A stretch of DNA of 64,000 nt from Herbaspirillum sp. RV1423 (GTDB lineage: Bacteria; Pseudomonadota; Gammaproteobacteria; Burkholderiales; Burkholderiaceae_D). The stretch spans positions 124,001 to 188,000 of the forward strand of contig NZ_CBXX010000004.1 of the NCBI RefSeq assembly GCF_000577615.1. The letters run 5' to 3'. Shown piece by piece: positions 7,708-17,122 of the stretch (position 1 is the first letter of the stretch; each line of letters begins with the position of its first letter). The position numbers were made by a program, and so were the translations under genes. The notes below the pieces were generated by a model that saw only the letters and a program-made list of their open reading frames with translations, made no database searches and was not told where the DNA came from.

Positions 7708-8664
7708 ATGAATACACGTATCCGCCTCAAGCTGATTGCCGCCGCCATTCTCGCCTGCGCGCTGCCGGCCTTGCCCGCCACGGCCCAGACTGCAGCAAAA
7801 CCCAAGGTCGCGCTGGTGATGAAGTCGCTGGCCAACGAATTCTTCCTGACCATGGAAAACGGCGCCAAGGAACACCAGAAGGCGCACGCAGCGCAATATG
7901 ACCTGATCGCCAACGGCATCAAGGATGAACAGGACACCGCCAACCAGATCAAGATCGTCGAACAGATGATCGTCTCCAAGGTCAATGGCCTGGTGATCGC
8001 ACCGGCCGACTCCAAGGCGCTGGTCCCGGTCATCAAGAAAGCCATCGACGCCGGCATCATCGTGGTCAACATCGACAACAAGTTCGACGATGCGGCATTG
8101 AAGGAAAAAGGCATCACCGTCCCCTTCGTCGGCCCGGACAACCGCAAGGGCGCCAAGCTGGTCGGCGACTTCCTGGCCAGGCAGATCAAGAGCGGCGACA
8201 AGGTCGCCATCATTGAAGGCGTCTCCACCACCATCAACGCGCAGCAGCGCACGTTGGGCTTCCAGGATGCGATGAACGCCGCCGGCGCCAAGGTGGTGTC
8301 GGTGCAATCCGGCCAATGGGAAATCGATCCCGGCAACAAGGTCGCCGCCTCGATGCTGAACGCGCATCCCGACATCAAGGCGATCCTGGCCGGCAACGAC
8401 AACATGGCGCTGGGCGCGGTTGCCGCCGTCAAGGCCGCAGGCAAGACCGGCAAGGTGCTGGTGGTCGGCTACGACAACATCAACGCCATCAAGCCGATGC
8501 TCAAGGACGGCCGCGTGCTGGCGACCGCCGACCAGTTCGCTTCGCAGCAAGCGGTGTTCGGCATCGAAACGGTGCTCAAGGCGCTGACCGACAAGAAGCC
8601 GCAAAGCAGCCTGGGCGGCGCGGTCGAAACCAAGGTCGCGCTGGTGACCAAGGACAGCAAGTAA
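7708..8664 (+). CDS. rbsB: Ribose ABC transporter, periplasmic binding protein
   Basis: This 318-residue type I sugar-binding protein captures ribose in the periplasm and delivers it to RbsC. A signal peptide spans residues 1-30 (…ALPALPATAQ). The mature part starts with PKVALVMKSLANEFF and contains GLVIAPADS, VNIDNKFDD and ILAGNDNMALGA, the standard peripla_BP_4 landmarks. The start is ATG 7708 with a CTGGAGA ribosome site; upstream in-frame codons run through the operator and are excluded. It is the first gene of rbsBACRKD. A hairpin follows it before rbsA, consistent with the binding protein being made in excess. Confidence 0.93.
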   Translation: MNTRIRLKLIAAAILACALPALPATAQTAAKPKVALVMKSLANEFFLTMENGAKEHQKAHAAQYDLIANGIKDEQDTANQIKIVEQMIVSKVNGLVIAPADSKALVPVIKKAIDAGIIVVNIDNKFDDAALKEKGITVPFVGPDNRKGAKLVGDFLARQIKSGDKVAIIEGVSTTINAQQRTLGFQDAMNAAGAKVVSVQSGQWEIDPGNKVAASMLNAHPDIKAILAGNDNMALGAVAAVKAAGKTGKVLVVGYDNINAIKPMLKDGRVLATADQFASQQAVFGIETVLKALTDKKPQSSLGGAVETKVALVTKDSK

Positions 8665-8677
8665 TTCCAGAAGCAAA

Positions 8678-8705
8678 GGGGCGGAATGTTCAGGCATGCC
8701 GCCCC
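8678..8705 (+). promoter_or_regulatory. Intercistronic stem-loop between rbsB and rbsA
   Basis: GGGGCGG (8678-8684) pairs with CCGCCCC (8699-8705) around a 14-base loop, with no T run. Such hairpins after binding-protein genes commonly stabilise the upstream message and partly block read-through. Confidence 0.55.
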
Positions 8706-8745
8706 CTCTCGTTATACTGAACCGCACCTTCACGGTGGAGACCGA

Positions 8746-10290
8746 ATGCCCAACCCATCTCCGGCCCTGCTGACGCTCAGCGGCATCGGCAAGACCTATG
8801 TCGAACCCGTGCTCAGCGACGTTTCCCTGGAAATACATCCGGGCCAGATCCTGGCGCTGACTGGTGAGAACGGCGCCGGCAAGAGTACGCTGTCGAAGAT
8901 CGTCTGCGGCCTGGTGCAACCCACCACCGGCGCCATGCTGCTCGACGGCCAGCCCTACCAGCCGCGCTCGCGCAGCGAAGCCGAACAGCTCGGCATCCGC
9001 ATGGTGATGCAGGAGCTGAACCTGATCCCGACGCTGAGCATCGCCGAAAATCTGTTCCTGAACCAGTTGCCGCAACGCTTCGGCTGGATCGACAAGCCCA
9101 GACTGGCGGCATTGGCGCAGACGCAAATGACGGCAGTCGGCCTGAGCGGCATCGATCCGTGGACGCCGGTCGGCGAACTTGGCGTCGGCCATCAGCAAAT
9201 GGTGGAGATCGCGCGCAACCTGATCGGCAGTTGCCGCCTGCTGGTGCTGGACGAACCGACTGCGATGCTGACCAGCCGCGAAGTGGAATTGCTGTTCGCA
9301 CAGATCGCGCGGCTGCAATCGGAAGGCGTGGCGATCGTCTACATCTCGCATCGCCTCGAAGAACTGAAACAGGTCGCTGACCGCATCGCCGTGCTGCGCG
9401 ACGGCAAGCTGGTGTGCGACGACGCCATCGCCGGCTATAACAGCGAAGCGCTGGTGCAACTGATGGTCGGCCGCGCCGCCGAAGCCGAACTCGATCTCGG
9501 CCATCGCGAGATCGGCGCACCCCTGCTGCGCGTGCGCAAGCTGGGACGCGGCGACGTGGTCGCACCCGCCTCGTTCGACTTGCACACCGGAGAAATCCTC
9601 GGCGTTGCAGGATTGATCGGCTCCGGTCGCACCGAACTGCTGCGCCTGATCTTCGGCGCCGACCGCGCCGACCAGGGTGAAGTATTCATCGGCGACCAGA
9701 CGCAGGCCGCCGACATCAGATCGCCGAAACACGCCGTTGCCGCCGGCATCGCCATGATCACCGAAGACCGCAAAAGCCAGGGCCTGCTGCTGCCGCAGTC
9801 GATTGCCGTCAACGCCACACTGGCCAGGCTCGGCGATGTCAGCAGGATGGGTGTGCTCGACAGCGACGCCGAAACGGATGTCGCGCAGGACTACATCAGG
9901 CGCCTGCGCATCCGCTCGCGCGACGGTGCGCAGGCAGCCGGCGAACTGTCCGGCGGCAACCAGCAAAAGGTCGTGATCGCGCGCTGGCTCTACCGCGATT
10001 GCCCGATCATGCTGTTCGACGAACCGACGCGCGGCATCGACATCGGCGCCAAGTTCGACATCTACAAACTGCTGGCCGACCTGTCGCGCCAGGGCAAGGG
10101 CTTGCTGATCGTGTCCAGCGACCTGCGTGAGCTGATGCTGATCTGCGACCGCATCGCGGTGATGAGCGCAGGCAAGCTGGTCGACACCTTCACGCGCGGC
10201 CAGTGGAGCCAGGAAACCATCCTCGCGGCGGCTTTCCGCGGCTACCTGAATGCGCCCTCCTCTGCGCCGGTCGCGCAACAGGCAGCCTGA
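8746..10290 (+). CDS. rbsA: Ribose ABC transporter, duplicated ATPase
   Basis: This 514-residue cytoplasmic protein is made of two fused ABC ATPase domains and powers ribose import. The first half has Walker A GENGAGKST (~residue 40) and Walker B LLVLDEPTAML. The second has the degenerate P-loop GLIGSGRTELL (~289) and the strong signature LSGGNQQKVVIARWL with Walker B IMLFDEPTRG, the usual asymmetry of sugar importers. GGTGGAG lies six bases before ATG 8746. rbsC begins two bases after its stop codon, so translation is tightly coupled. A long frame on the opposite strand here is a codon-bias artefact. Confidence 0.93.
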   Translation: MPNPSPALLTLSGIGKTYVEPVLSDVSLEIHPGQILALTGENGAGKSTLSKIVCGLVQPTTGAMLLDGQPYQPRSRSEAEQLGIRMVMQELNLIPTLSIAENLFLNQLPQRFGWIDKPRLAALAQTQMTAVGLSGIDPWTPVGELGVGHQQMVEIARNLIGSCRLLVLDEPTAMLTSREVELLFAQIARLQSEGVAIVYISHRLEELKQVADRIAVLRDGKLVCDDAIAGYNSEALVQLMVGRAAEAELDLGHREIGAPLLRVRKLGRGDVVAPASFDLHTGEILGVAGLIGSGRTELLRLIFGADRADQGEVFIGDQTQAADIRSPKHAVAAGIAMITEDRKSQGLLLPQSIAVNATLARLGDVSRMGVLDSDAETDVAQDYIRRLRIRSRDGAQAAGELSGGNQQKVVIARWLYRDCPIMLFDEPTRGIDIGAKFDIYKLLADLSRQGKGLLIVSSDLRELMLICDRIAVMSAGKLVDTFTRGQWSQETILAAAFRGYLNAPSSAPVAQQAA

Positions 10291-10292
10291 CC

Positions 10293-11294
10293 ATGACGAC
10301 ACCACACACCACCAAGATCATGACCACACCCAACCGCGCTGTTTCCCTTTACAGTATGTCCGGCCTGAAAAACTACCTCGGCCTGATCGCCGCCCTGCTC
10401 GCGATGTGCGTGCTGTTCGCATTCCTGAGCGAGAATTTCCTCACGCTGGCGACCTTCAGCACCTTGTCCAACGACATCCCGACGTTGGTCGTGATGGCGG
10501 TCGGCATGACCTTCGTACTGATCGTCGGCGGCATCGACCTGTCGGTCGGCTCGGTGATGGCGCTGGCGGCGTCGGTCCTGTCGATGGCGATGGTGCGCTG
10601 GGGCTGGCCGCTGTTCGCCGCCGCCATGCTCGGCATCCTGGTGGCTGGCCTGTGCGGCACCTTGACCGGCCTGATCTCGGTAGGCTGGCGCATCCCGTCG
10701 TTCATCGTCTCGCTGGGGGTGCTGGAAATGGCGCGCGGCATGGCCTATCAGGTCACCAACTCGCGCACCGAATACATCGGCAGCGCGGTCGACGGCATCA
10801 GCTCGCCGATTCTCCTCGGCATGTCGCCGGCTTTCCTGGCGGCGATCGCCGTCGTCATCGTCGGCCATCTGGTGCTCACGCGCACGGTGCTCGGACGCCA
10901 CTGGATCGGCATCGGCACCAACGAAGAAGCGGTGCGGCTGGCCGGCATCAATCCGCGTCCGAGCAAGATCCTGGTGTTCGCGCTGATGGGCTTGCTGGCA
11001 GGCGTCGGCGCACTGTTCCAGGTGTCGCGCCTGGAGGCGGCCGATCCCAACGGTGGCGTCGGCATGGAGCTGCAAGTGATCGCTGCGGTGGTCATCGGCG
11101 GCACCAGCCTGATGGGCGGACGCGGCTCGGTCATCAGCACCTTCATCGGCGTGCTGATCATCTCGGTGCTGGAAGCCGGGCTGGCGCAGATCGGCGTCTC
11201 CGAACCGATGAAACGCATCATCACCGGACTGGTGATCGTCGCCGCCGTCGTGCTCGACACCTACCGCCGCCGCGGCGAACGCGACAGTCACTGA
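10293..11294 (+). CDS. rbsC: Ribose ABC transporter permease
   Basis: This 333-residue inner-membrane permease of the BPD_transp_2 type has about eight to ten hydrophobic helices. Family landmarks include GGIDLSVGSVMAL (~residues 77-89), GTNEEAVRLAGI (the cytoplasmic loop that contacts RbsA) and AAVVIGGTSLMGGRG. Start ATG 10293 lies two bases after the rbsA stop. A second ATG nine codons later (MTTPNRAVS) could equally be used, because the sequence MTT is repeated at both. It forms the ribose channel as a dimer with RbsA and is fed by RbsB. Confidence 0.92.
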   Translation: MTTPHTTKIMTTPNRAVSLYSMSGLKNYLGLIAALLAMCVLFAFLSENFLTLATFSTLSNDIPTLVVMAVGMTFVLIVGGIDLSVGSVMALAASVLSMAMVRWGWPLFAAAMLGILVAGLCGTLTGLISVGWRIPSFIVSLGVLEMARGMAYQVTNSRTEYIGSAVDGISSPILLGMSPAFLAAIAVVIVGHLVLTRTVLGRHWIGIGTNEEAVRLAGINPRPSKILVFALMGLLAGVGALFQVSRLEAADPNGGVGMELQVIAAVVIGGTSLMGGRGSVISTFIGVLIISVLEAGLAQIGVSEPMKRIITGLVIVAAVVLDTYRRRGERDSH

Positions 11295-11321
11295 CAAGAA
11301 CCTATCGAGCGATAACAGAAC

Positions 11322-12320
11322 ATGGCAACCATCAAGGACGTAGCGCGGCAGGCCGGGGTTTCCTACACCACCGTGTCGCATGTATTGAACAAGACCCGCC
11401 CGGTCAGCGTCGATGCGCGCGACCGCGTACTGGCTGCGGTCGAGGCGCTGGCCTATGTGCCCAGCGCGCTGGCGCGTTCGCTGCGCAGCAACGCCACCGG
11501 CAGTATCGGCCTGATCATCCCCAACAACACCAACCCGTACTTTTCTGAAGTGGCACGCGGTATCGAGGACAGTTGCTATGCAGCCGGCTACAGCGTGATC
11601 CTGTGCAACTCCGACGACGATCCGGCCAAGCAGCGCGATTATCTCAACGTGCTGCTGACCAAGCGCTGCGATGGCCTGATCGTCGCCACGCTGGCGCAAA
11701 CCGACGGCGAACTGCTGCGCAAGATGAAAGTGCCGACCGTGCTGCTGGACCGCGCGCCAAAAGATATGGCGATCGATCTGGTGGCGGTCGACAATGCCGC
11801 CGGCGGCGCGCTGGCGGCGCAGCACCTGCTGTCGCTGGGCCGGCGCCGCATCGCCTGCATCGCCGGGCCGCAGAGCCTGGACATTTCCGCCGAACGCATC
11901 GCCGGCCTGCGCAAGAGCCTGTCGGAGGCCGGCGTGCTGTTGCAAGACGACATGCTGGCCTACGCCGATTTCACCAGCGCGGGCGGCTATGCGGCGGCGC
12001 GCGCGCTGCTGACGGCGCCGATGAGGCCGGACGCGATTTTCTGCTGCAACGATCTGATGGCCATCGGCGCGTTGCGCGCCGCGGCCGAACGCGGCATCGA
12101 GGTGCCGGAGGCCTTGTCGGTAGTCGGGTTCGACGATATCGACCTGGCCCGGTTCGTCCATCCGCCGCTGACCAGCGTGGCGCAGAACACGCGCAGGCTG
12201 GGCCAGTTGACCGCGCAATGCCTGCTTGACCGCATCGCCGATCCGGGCCGTCCGGTACAGCGGCAAACCATCATGCCGGAGTTGCACGTGCGCGGCTCAA
12301 CGGTGCGCGCGCCGGCATGA
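11322..12320 (+). CDS. rbsR: LacI-family repressor of the ribose operon
   Basis: This 332-residue regulator has an N-terminal helix-turn-helix (MATIKDVARQAGVSYTTVSHVLNKT, residues 1-25) and hinge helix (YVPSALARSLRSN), then a periplasmic-binding-protein-like sugar domain (IIPNNTNPYFSEVARGIE; FCCNDLMAIGALRA; SVVGFDDIDLARF). It is encoded inside the operon it should control, and a perfect LacI-type palindrome lies in front of rbsB. The expected effector is ribose. Assignment as RbsR rests on context, since LacI paralogues cannot be told apart by the helix-turn-helix alone. Confidence 0.9.
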   Translation: MATIKDVARQAGVSYTTVSHVLNKTRPVSVDARDRVLAAVEALAYVPSALARSLRSNATGSIGLIIPNNTNPYFSEVARGIEDSCYAAGYSVILCNSDDDPAKQRDYLNVLLTKRCDGLIVATLAQTDGELLRKMKVPTVLLDRAPKDMAIDLVAVDNAAGGALAAQHLLSLGRRRIACIAGPQSLDISAERIAGLRKSLSEAGVLLQDDMLAYADFTSAGGYAAARALLTAPMRPDAIFCCNDLMAIGALRAAAERGIEVPEALSVVGFDDIDLARFVHPPLTSVAQNTRRLGQLTAQCLLDRIADPGRPVQRQTIMPELHVRGSTVRAPA

Positions 12321-12360
12321 CCGGCTTCAACTCCTCTTACTTCTTTCTTTCAAGACGCAC

Positions 12361-13275
12361 ATGATAGTCATCATCGGCAGCATCAACATGGACCTGGTCT
12401 TGCGCGTACCGCGCATGCCGCTCCCGGGCGAAACCATTACCGGCGACCAGTTCCGCACCATTCCCGGCGGCAAGGGCGCCAACCAGGCCGTGGCCTGCGC
12501 GCGCCTGAGCGCGGACGCCATCAAGGTCGCGATGATCGCCTGTCTCGGCGACGATGCCTTTGGCGAACAACTGCGCGCCGCCCTGCGCCAGGACGGCGTC
12601 GACGACAGCCGCATCGCCACTATCGCCGGCACAGCGTCGGGCATCGCGTCCATCCTGGTCGACGACAACGGCCAGAACAGCATCGTACTGGCGTCGGGCG
12701 CCAACGCCGAGCTGAGTCCCGCACACATCGACGCCGCACGCGAACTGATCGAGCAAGCCCGCATCGTGGTGCTGCAACTGGAGTCGCCGCTGGCGACCGT
12801 GATCCACGCCATCAGGCTGGCGCACGCGCTGGGCAAGACGGTGGTGTTGAATCCCGCGCCGGCGCAAGCTCTGCCGATGGAATTGCTGGCGCAGATCGAT
12901 TATCTGGTGCCGAACGAAATCGAAGCCGCCATGCTGGCCGGCATGCCCGCCGTCGGCACCGACAGCGACGAGCGCATTGAAGCCGTCGTCGCCACGCTCC
13001 GTGCCAGGGGTTCCGGCAATGTGCTGGTGACGCTCGGCGAGAAAGGCGTCTATGCCGCTCTGGCCGGCGGCGCAATGCATTTCGACGCGCAACCGGTCAA
13101 GGCGGTCGACACCACCGCCGCCGGCGACACCTTCATCGGCGGCTTCGTCGCCGCGCTGGCCGAAGGCCGCAGCGAAGCGGAAGCCATCGCCTTCGGCCAG
13201 CGCGCGGCGGCATTGAGCGTGACGCGCGTGGGCGCGCAGACCTCCATCCCCTATCGCAAGGAACTGGACAACTGA
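12361..13275 (+). CDS. rbsK: Ribokinase
   Basis: This 304-residue PfkB-family kinase phosphorylates D-ribose at O5 with ATP. It has the N-terminal [20 protein letters not shown] segment, [14 protein letters not shown] (ribose pocket), and the C-terminal anion hole with catalytic base [13 protein letters not shown] (~residues 248-260). The start is ATG 12361 ([11 protein letters not shown]). The frame is open further upstream but overlaps rbsR and is not used. A single base separates its stop from the rbsD start, indicating coupling. Confidence 0.93.
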   Translation: MIVIIGSINMDLVLRVPRMPLPGETITGDQFRTIPGGKGANQAVACARLSADAIKVAMIACLGDDAFGEQLRAALRQDGVDDSRIATIAGTASGIASILVDDNGQNSIVLASGANAELSPAHIDAARELIEQARIVVLQLESPLATVIHAIRLAHALGKTVVLNPAPAQALPMELLAQIDYLVPNEIEAAMLAGMPAVGTDSDERIEAVVATLRARGSGNVLVTLGEKGVYAALAGGAMHFDAQPVKAVDTTAAGDTFIGGFVAALAEGRSEAEAIAFGQRAAALSVTRVGAQTSIPYRKELDN

Positions 13276-13276
13276 G

Positions 13277-13669
13277 ATGAAGAAAACACCGCTGCTCAAC
13301 ATCGCGCTGTCGCAACTGATCGCCTCGCTCGGCCACGGCGACAGCATCGTCATCGGCGACGCCGGCCTGCCGGTGCCTCCCGGCGTGCCGCTGATCGACC
13401 TCGCGCTGACGCGCGGCGTGCCCGGCCTGATGGATACCTTGCAAACCATCCTTGCGGAAATGCACGTCGAGCATCACGTACTGGCCGAGGAACTGGCCGA
13501 ACACAGCACCCACCTCGCCCTGCAAATCGGCCAGCTCGGCCTGGCCGGCAAGCAGACTCTGCCGCATGAGGAATTCAAGCTTCGCACGCGGCAGGCACGG
13601 GCTGTCATCCGCACCGGCGAATTCACACCTTACGCCAACATCATCCTGATCTCGGGCGTGACATTCTGA
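13277..13669 (+). CDS. rbsD: D-ribose pyranase
   Basis: This 130-residue RbsD/FucU-fold protein interconverts beta-pyranose and furanose forms of ribose so that ribokinase receives the furanose. Typical features are the N-terminal [19 protein letters not shown] with its catalytic His (~residue 20), [13 protein letters not shown], and the C-terminal [16 protein letters not shown]. It is the last gene of rbsBACRKD. Its stop codon lies one base from the stop codon of the convergent chemoreceptor gene, so there is no room for a conventional terminator between them. Confidence 0.93.
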   Translation: MKKTPLLNIALSQLIASLGHGDSIVIGDAGLPVPPGVPLIDLALTRGVPGLMDTLQTILAEMHVEHHVLAEELAEHSTHLALQIGQLGLAGKQTLPHEEFKLRTRQARAVIRTGEFTPYANIILISGVTF

Positions 13670-13670
13670 G

Positions 13671-15326
13671 CTAGGCCCTGCCTCCGCCTCCAATTGCCAG
13701 CACCGTCGGCAAGCGTGCCGGTATCCGGTTGTTGTTGCCGTCGCCGCCTGCCGCCATCGGCGCGGCGACAATTTCATGACGGTCGCCCAGACGGAACACG
13801 CCAACCACCTGCGCCAGCAAGGCCGTCTGCTGTTGCATCGACAAGGCGGCGCCGGCCGCTTCTTCCACCAGCGCGGCGTTTTGCTGCGTGGCCTTGTCCA
13901 TCTGGCCGATGGCCTGGTTGACTTCTTCCAGACCGTTGCTCTGCTCGCGGCTGGCGGCCGAAATTTCGCCGACGATATCGGTCACGCGCCTGACGCTGGC
14001 GACCATGTCGGTCATGGTGGCGCCGGCCTGCTCGACCAGCAAGGTGCCCGAACCGACCTTATCCACGGAGTCGCCGATCAGCGTCTTGATTTCCTTGGCG
14101 GCCGACGCCGAGCGTTGCGCCAGCATGCGCACTTCCTGCGCCACCACCGCAAAACCGCGCCCCTGCTCGCCGGCGCGCGCGGCTTCCACCGCCGCGTTCA
14201 AGGCCAGGATATTGGTCTGGAAGGCGATGCCGTCGATCACGCTGATGATGTCGACGATCTTCTTCGACGAGTCGCTGATGGAGTTCATGGTCGCCACCAC
14301 TTCGCGCACCACGTTGCCGCCGGCCACCGCAATGTCGGACGCCGACGTCGCCAGTTGATTGGCCTGCTTCGCGTTGTCGGCGTTTTGCCTGACGGTGGAA
14401 GTCAGCGCATCCATCGCCGACACCGTCTCTTCCAGCGAACCGGCCTGTTGCTCGGTGCGCGACGACAGGTCGGCATTGCCGGCCGCAATCTGCGACGATG
14501 CGCTGGCGATCGCCGCCGTTCCCGAACGCACTTGCGAGACGATTTTCAGCAAGCCTTCGTTCATGTCGCGCAGGGCCGCCAGCAACTGCCCGGTTTCGTT
14601 GCGCGCATCGGTTTCAATCCTGCTGCTCAGGTCGCCGTCGGCCACCGTGCGCGCAATGACGACCGCCTTGGCCAGCGGCGTGGTGATGGACAACGTGGTG
14701 TATCGGGCGATCAGCGCTCCCAGCAGCAAGGCCGTCAGGGAAATGCCGAGCAGCAGGTATTGCGTCTGCTGGGCGTCGGCGCCGGACAGCCTGACGTTGT
14801 CGGTCATGCGCTGTTCCTGGAAGGCGATCATGCCGTCCAGCGCATTGAAATAGCTCTGCTGCGCCGGCAGGACTTCGCTGAACAGCAAGGCCGACGCGTC
14901 GCTCTTCTTGTCCTGCAACAGCGTCTCGGCGAAATGCGTGCGCGCCGCGACAAATTGCTGGCGCGCCGCGATCAGGCCGGCGACATACTGCCGTCCTTGC
15001 TCCGCCTCGGTGTTCTTGTCGATCTCGTTGATGTCCGCGACGATCGCGCGCGCACCGGTCTCGATGCTGTCGAGCTCGGCCCTGGCCTTGTCGGCATCGC
15101 CGACCAGCAAGGCGTTGCGCATGCTGATGACCGCTTCGTTGACCTTGTCCTTGATGCGATGGGCCAGGATGGTCTGCGGATAAAGCTGGTTGTTGGTCAG
15201 GCCGATGTTCGCATTGAGCGACGCGATACGGCCGTAGGTAAGAAAAATCACTGCCAGCAGCAGCAAGGCGATGAAACCGAAACTGAATGCCAGTTGGTGC
15301 CCGATACGGAGTTTCCTGAATGTCAT
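13671..15326 (-). CDS. Methyl-accepting chemotaxis protein, candidate ribose chemoreceptor
   Basis: This 551-residue chemoreceptor has TM1 at ~11-32, a periplasmic four-helix-bundle domain (~33-188), TM2 at ~189-210 ([20 protein letters not shown]), a HAMP domain, and a long signalling hairpin. The hairpin tip is [23 protein letters not shown]-like and is hallmark sequence for CheA/CheW contact. It ends in a Gly/Ala tail with no NWETF-type pentapeptide, so it lacks the usual CheR/CheB tether. It lies tail-to-tail with rbsD. By analogy with Trg, which senses ribose through RbsB, it may serve ribose taxis. That role is inferred from position only. Confidence 0.88.
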   Translation of the reverse strand: MTFRKLRIGHQLAFSFGFIALLLLAVIFLTYGRIASLNANIGLTNNQLYPQTILAHRIKDKVNEAVISMRNALLVGDADKARAELDSIETGARAIVADINEIDKNTEAEQGRQYVAGLIAARQQFVAARTHFAETLLQDKKSDASALLFSEVLPAQQSYFNALDGMIAFQEQRMTDNVRLSGADAQQTQYLLLGISLTALLLGALIARYTTLSITTPLAKAVVIARTVADGDLSSRIETDARNETGQLLAALRDMNEGLLKIVSQVRSGTAAIASASSQIAAGNADLSSRTEQQAGSLEETVSAMDALTSTVRQNADNAKQANQLATSASDIAVAGGNVVREVVATMNSISDSSKKIVDIISVIDGIAFQTNILALNAAVEAARAGEQGRGFAVVAQEVRMLAQRSASAAKEIKTLIGDSVDKVGSGTLLVEQAGATMTDMVASVRRVTDIVGEISAASREQSNGLEEVNQAIGQMDKATQQNAALVEEAAGAALSMQQQTALLAQVVGVFRLGDRHEIVAAPMAAGGDGNNNRIPARLPTVLAIGGGGRA

Positions 15327-15517
15327 TTGATTTCCTCAATGGTGGCGCAGCGTTCCCGCCGGCTGACGGCAAAAAAACGCCGTTCCGGTTACAGGTAAAC
15401 GAAAACCGCGACCGGTTTATTCCATCATTGCGAAAATAAAACCGAAGATACGTCGCCGGACATGCGGGCGGCTCATGTCCGGGACGGAACCGAGAGAGAA
15501 AGTTGCCGAATTGACTA

Positions 15518-17122
15518 CTATGCCGGCGGCACGGCTTCCGACGATGGATCCGCGGCATACGTGGCGGCCGCCAGCAAGCGTTGGGTATAAGCATGCGACG
15601 GGTGCTGCAGCACCGCCCCGACGGGGCCGCTCTCGACCACCTTGCCATCTTTCATGACCAGCACCTGATGCGCCATGGCGCGGATGACGGCGAGGTCGTG
15701 GCTGATGAACAGATAGGCGAGCCTGTATTTGCGCTGCAGTTGCGCCAGCAGTTGCAACACCTGCTGCTGCACGGTGACGTCGAGCGCCGAGGTCGGCTCA
15801 TCCAGCAGCAACAGTTCCGGCTTCAGCACCACGGCGCGTGCGATCGCAATACGCTGGCGCTGGCCGCCCGAAAATTCGTGCGGATAACGTTGCAGCATGT
15901 CTTCCGACAAACCGACGTCCTGCAAGGCGGCAACGACTTCTGCACGGCGCTGGGAGACGCTCAGGTGCGGCTGATGCAGCGCCAGTCCTTCGCCGACGAT
16001 CTGCTCGACCGTGCGGCGCGGCGACAACGATGCGTAAGGATCCTGGAACACCACCTGCATCAGCGAGCGCAGCGGACGCACCGCGCCCGAGGACATGGCG
16101 CTGATTTCCTTGCCGTCGAAACGAATGCGGCCTTCGACGGTGGCGGTCGACAGACGCAGCAAGGCCATGCCCAGCGTCGATTTTCCCGAACCCGATTCGC
16201 CCACGATGCCGAGCGTCTCGCCCTTGCGCAGGCTCAGGTCGACGTCGTCGACGGCGGCGAATTTTTTCTTGCGCAACCAGCCCAGTCTGATCGAAAACGT
16301 GCAGCGCAGCCGTTCGCCGGTCAGCAGCACCGGCGCGGCCGTCGCCACGTCCTCAACGTGGCGGTGCGGCTGGCTCGCAAGCAGTTTGCGCGTGTAGGCT
16401 TGTTGCGGCGCTGCGAACAGCGTTTCGGTGGTCGCGGACTCGACCAGCTTGCCCTTTTCCATCACGCCGACGCGGTCGGCGAAATGGCGGACCAGGTTGA
16501 GGTCATGCGAGATCAACAGCACCGCCATGTTTTCATCGCGCTGCAATTGGTTCAGCAACTCGAGAATCTGCACCTGGATCGTCACGTCCAGCGCTGTGGT
16601 GGGTTCGTCGGCAATCAGCAGTTTGGGATGGCAAGCCAGCGCCATCGCGATCATCGCACGCTGGCGCTGGCCGCCCGAAAGCTGGTGCGGATACGCCAGC
16701 GCGCGCCGCGCCGGTTCGGGGATGCCGGTCTTTTCCAGCAAGGCCACGGTGCGCCGCGCAGCCGCCTTGGCGCTCAGGCCTTCGTGCAGCATCAGCACTT
16801 CGGCGATCTGGTTGCCGATGGTGAACAGCGGATTCAGGGCCGTCATCGGCTCCTGGAAAATCATCGCCGCATCCATCCCGCGCACGCCACGCATGGCGGC
16901 CTCGCTCTTGGTCAGGATGTCTTCGCCGTTGAACAGGATCCGGCCGCCGTAATGCGCATCCTGGTTCAGGCGCAGCACCGACAAGGCGCTCACGGTCTTG
17001 CCGGAACCGGACTCGCCGACCAGCCCGAACTTCTCGCCGGGTTCGATGCTGAAGCTGACGTCGTCGACGACGGTCGCATTGCCGAAGCGCACCGACAGGT
17101 TGCGGAGTTCGAGCAGACTCAT
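15518..17122 (-). CDS. yejF: Peptide ABC transporter, duplicated ATPase YejF
   Basis: This 534-residue protein contains two oppT-type ATPase domains. Both have P-loops (GESGSGKTVSAL ~residue 40; GESGSGKSTLGMAL ~340), signatures (LSGGQRQRAMIAMAL; FSGGQRQRIAIARAV) and Walker B boxes (LLIADEPTTALD; LLLLDEPTSALD). It energises uptake of oligopeptides, including microcin C-like peptides in enterobacteria. Start ATG 17122 overlaps the yejE stop by four bases (ATGA), which fixes it; in-frame sequence to 17224 lies inside yejE. It is the last gene of the leftward yejABEF operon. The 191 bp after it, toward the chemoreceptor, contain nothing recognisable. Confidence 0.92.
   Translation of the reverse strand: MSLLELRNLSVRFGNATVVDDVSFSIEPGEKFGLVGESGSGKTVSALSVLRLNQDAHYGGRILFNGEDILTKSEAAMRGVRGMDAAMIFQEPMTALNPLFTIGNQIAEVLMLHEGLSAKAAARRTVALLEKTGIPEPARRALAYPHQLSGGQRQRAMIAMALACHPKLLIADEPTTALDVTIQVQILELLNQLQRDENMAVLLISHDLNLVRHFADRVGVMEKGKLVESATTETLFAAPQQAYTRKLLASQPHRHVEDVATAAPVLLTGERLRCTFSIRLGWLRKKKFAAVDDVDLSLRKGETLGIVGESGSGKSTLGMALLRLSTATVEGRIRFDGKEISAMSSGAVRPLRSLMQVVFQDPYASLSPRRTVEQIVGEGLALHQPHLSVSQRRAEVVAALQDVGLSEDMLQRYPHEFSGGQRQRIAIARAVVLKPELLLLDEPTSALDVTVQQQVLQLLAQLQRKYRLAYLFISHDLAVIRAMAHQVLVMKDGKVVESGPVGAVLQHPSHAYTQRLLAAATYAADPSSEAVPPA

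Noticed and set aside
8713-8718. TATACT before rbsA as a secondary promoter
   Set aside because: No -35 at proper spacing; read-through from the rbs promoter is sufficient.
7219-10305. Very long open frame (about 1028 codons) on the minus strand opposite rbsB and rbsA
   Set aside because: It is the antisense shadow of GC-rich coding sequence; its translation has no domain, is Gln/His/Arg-rich, and the plus-strand genes are unmistakable.
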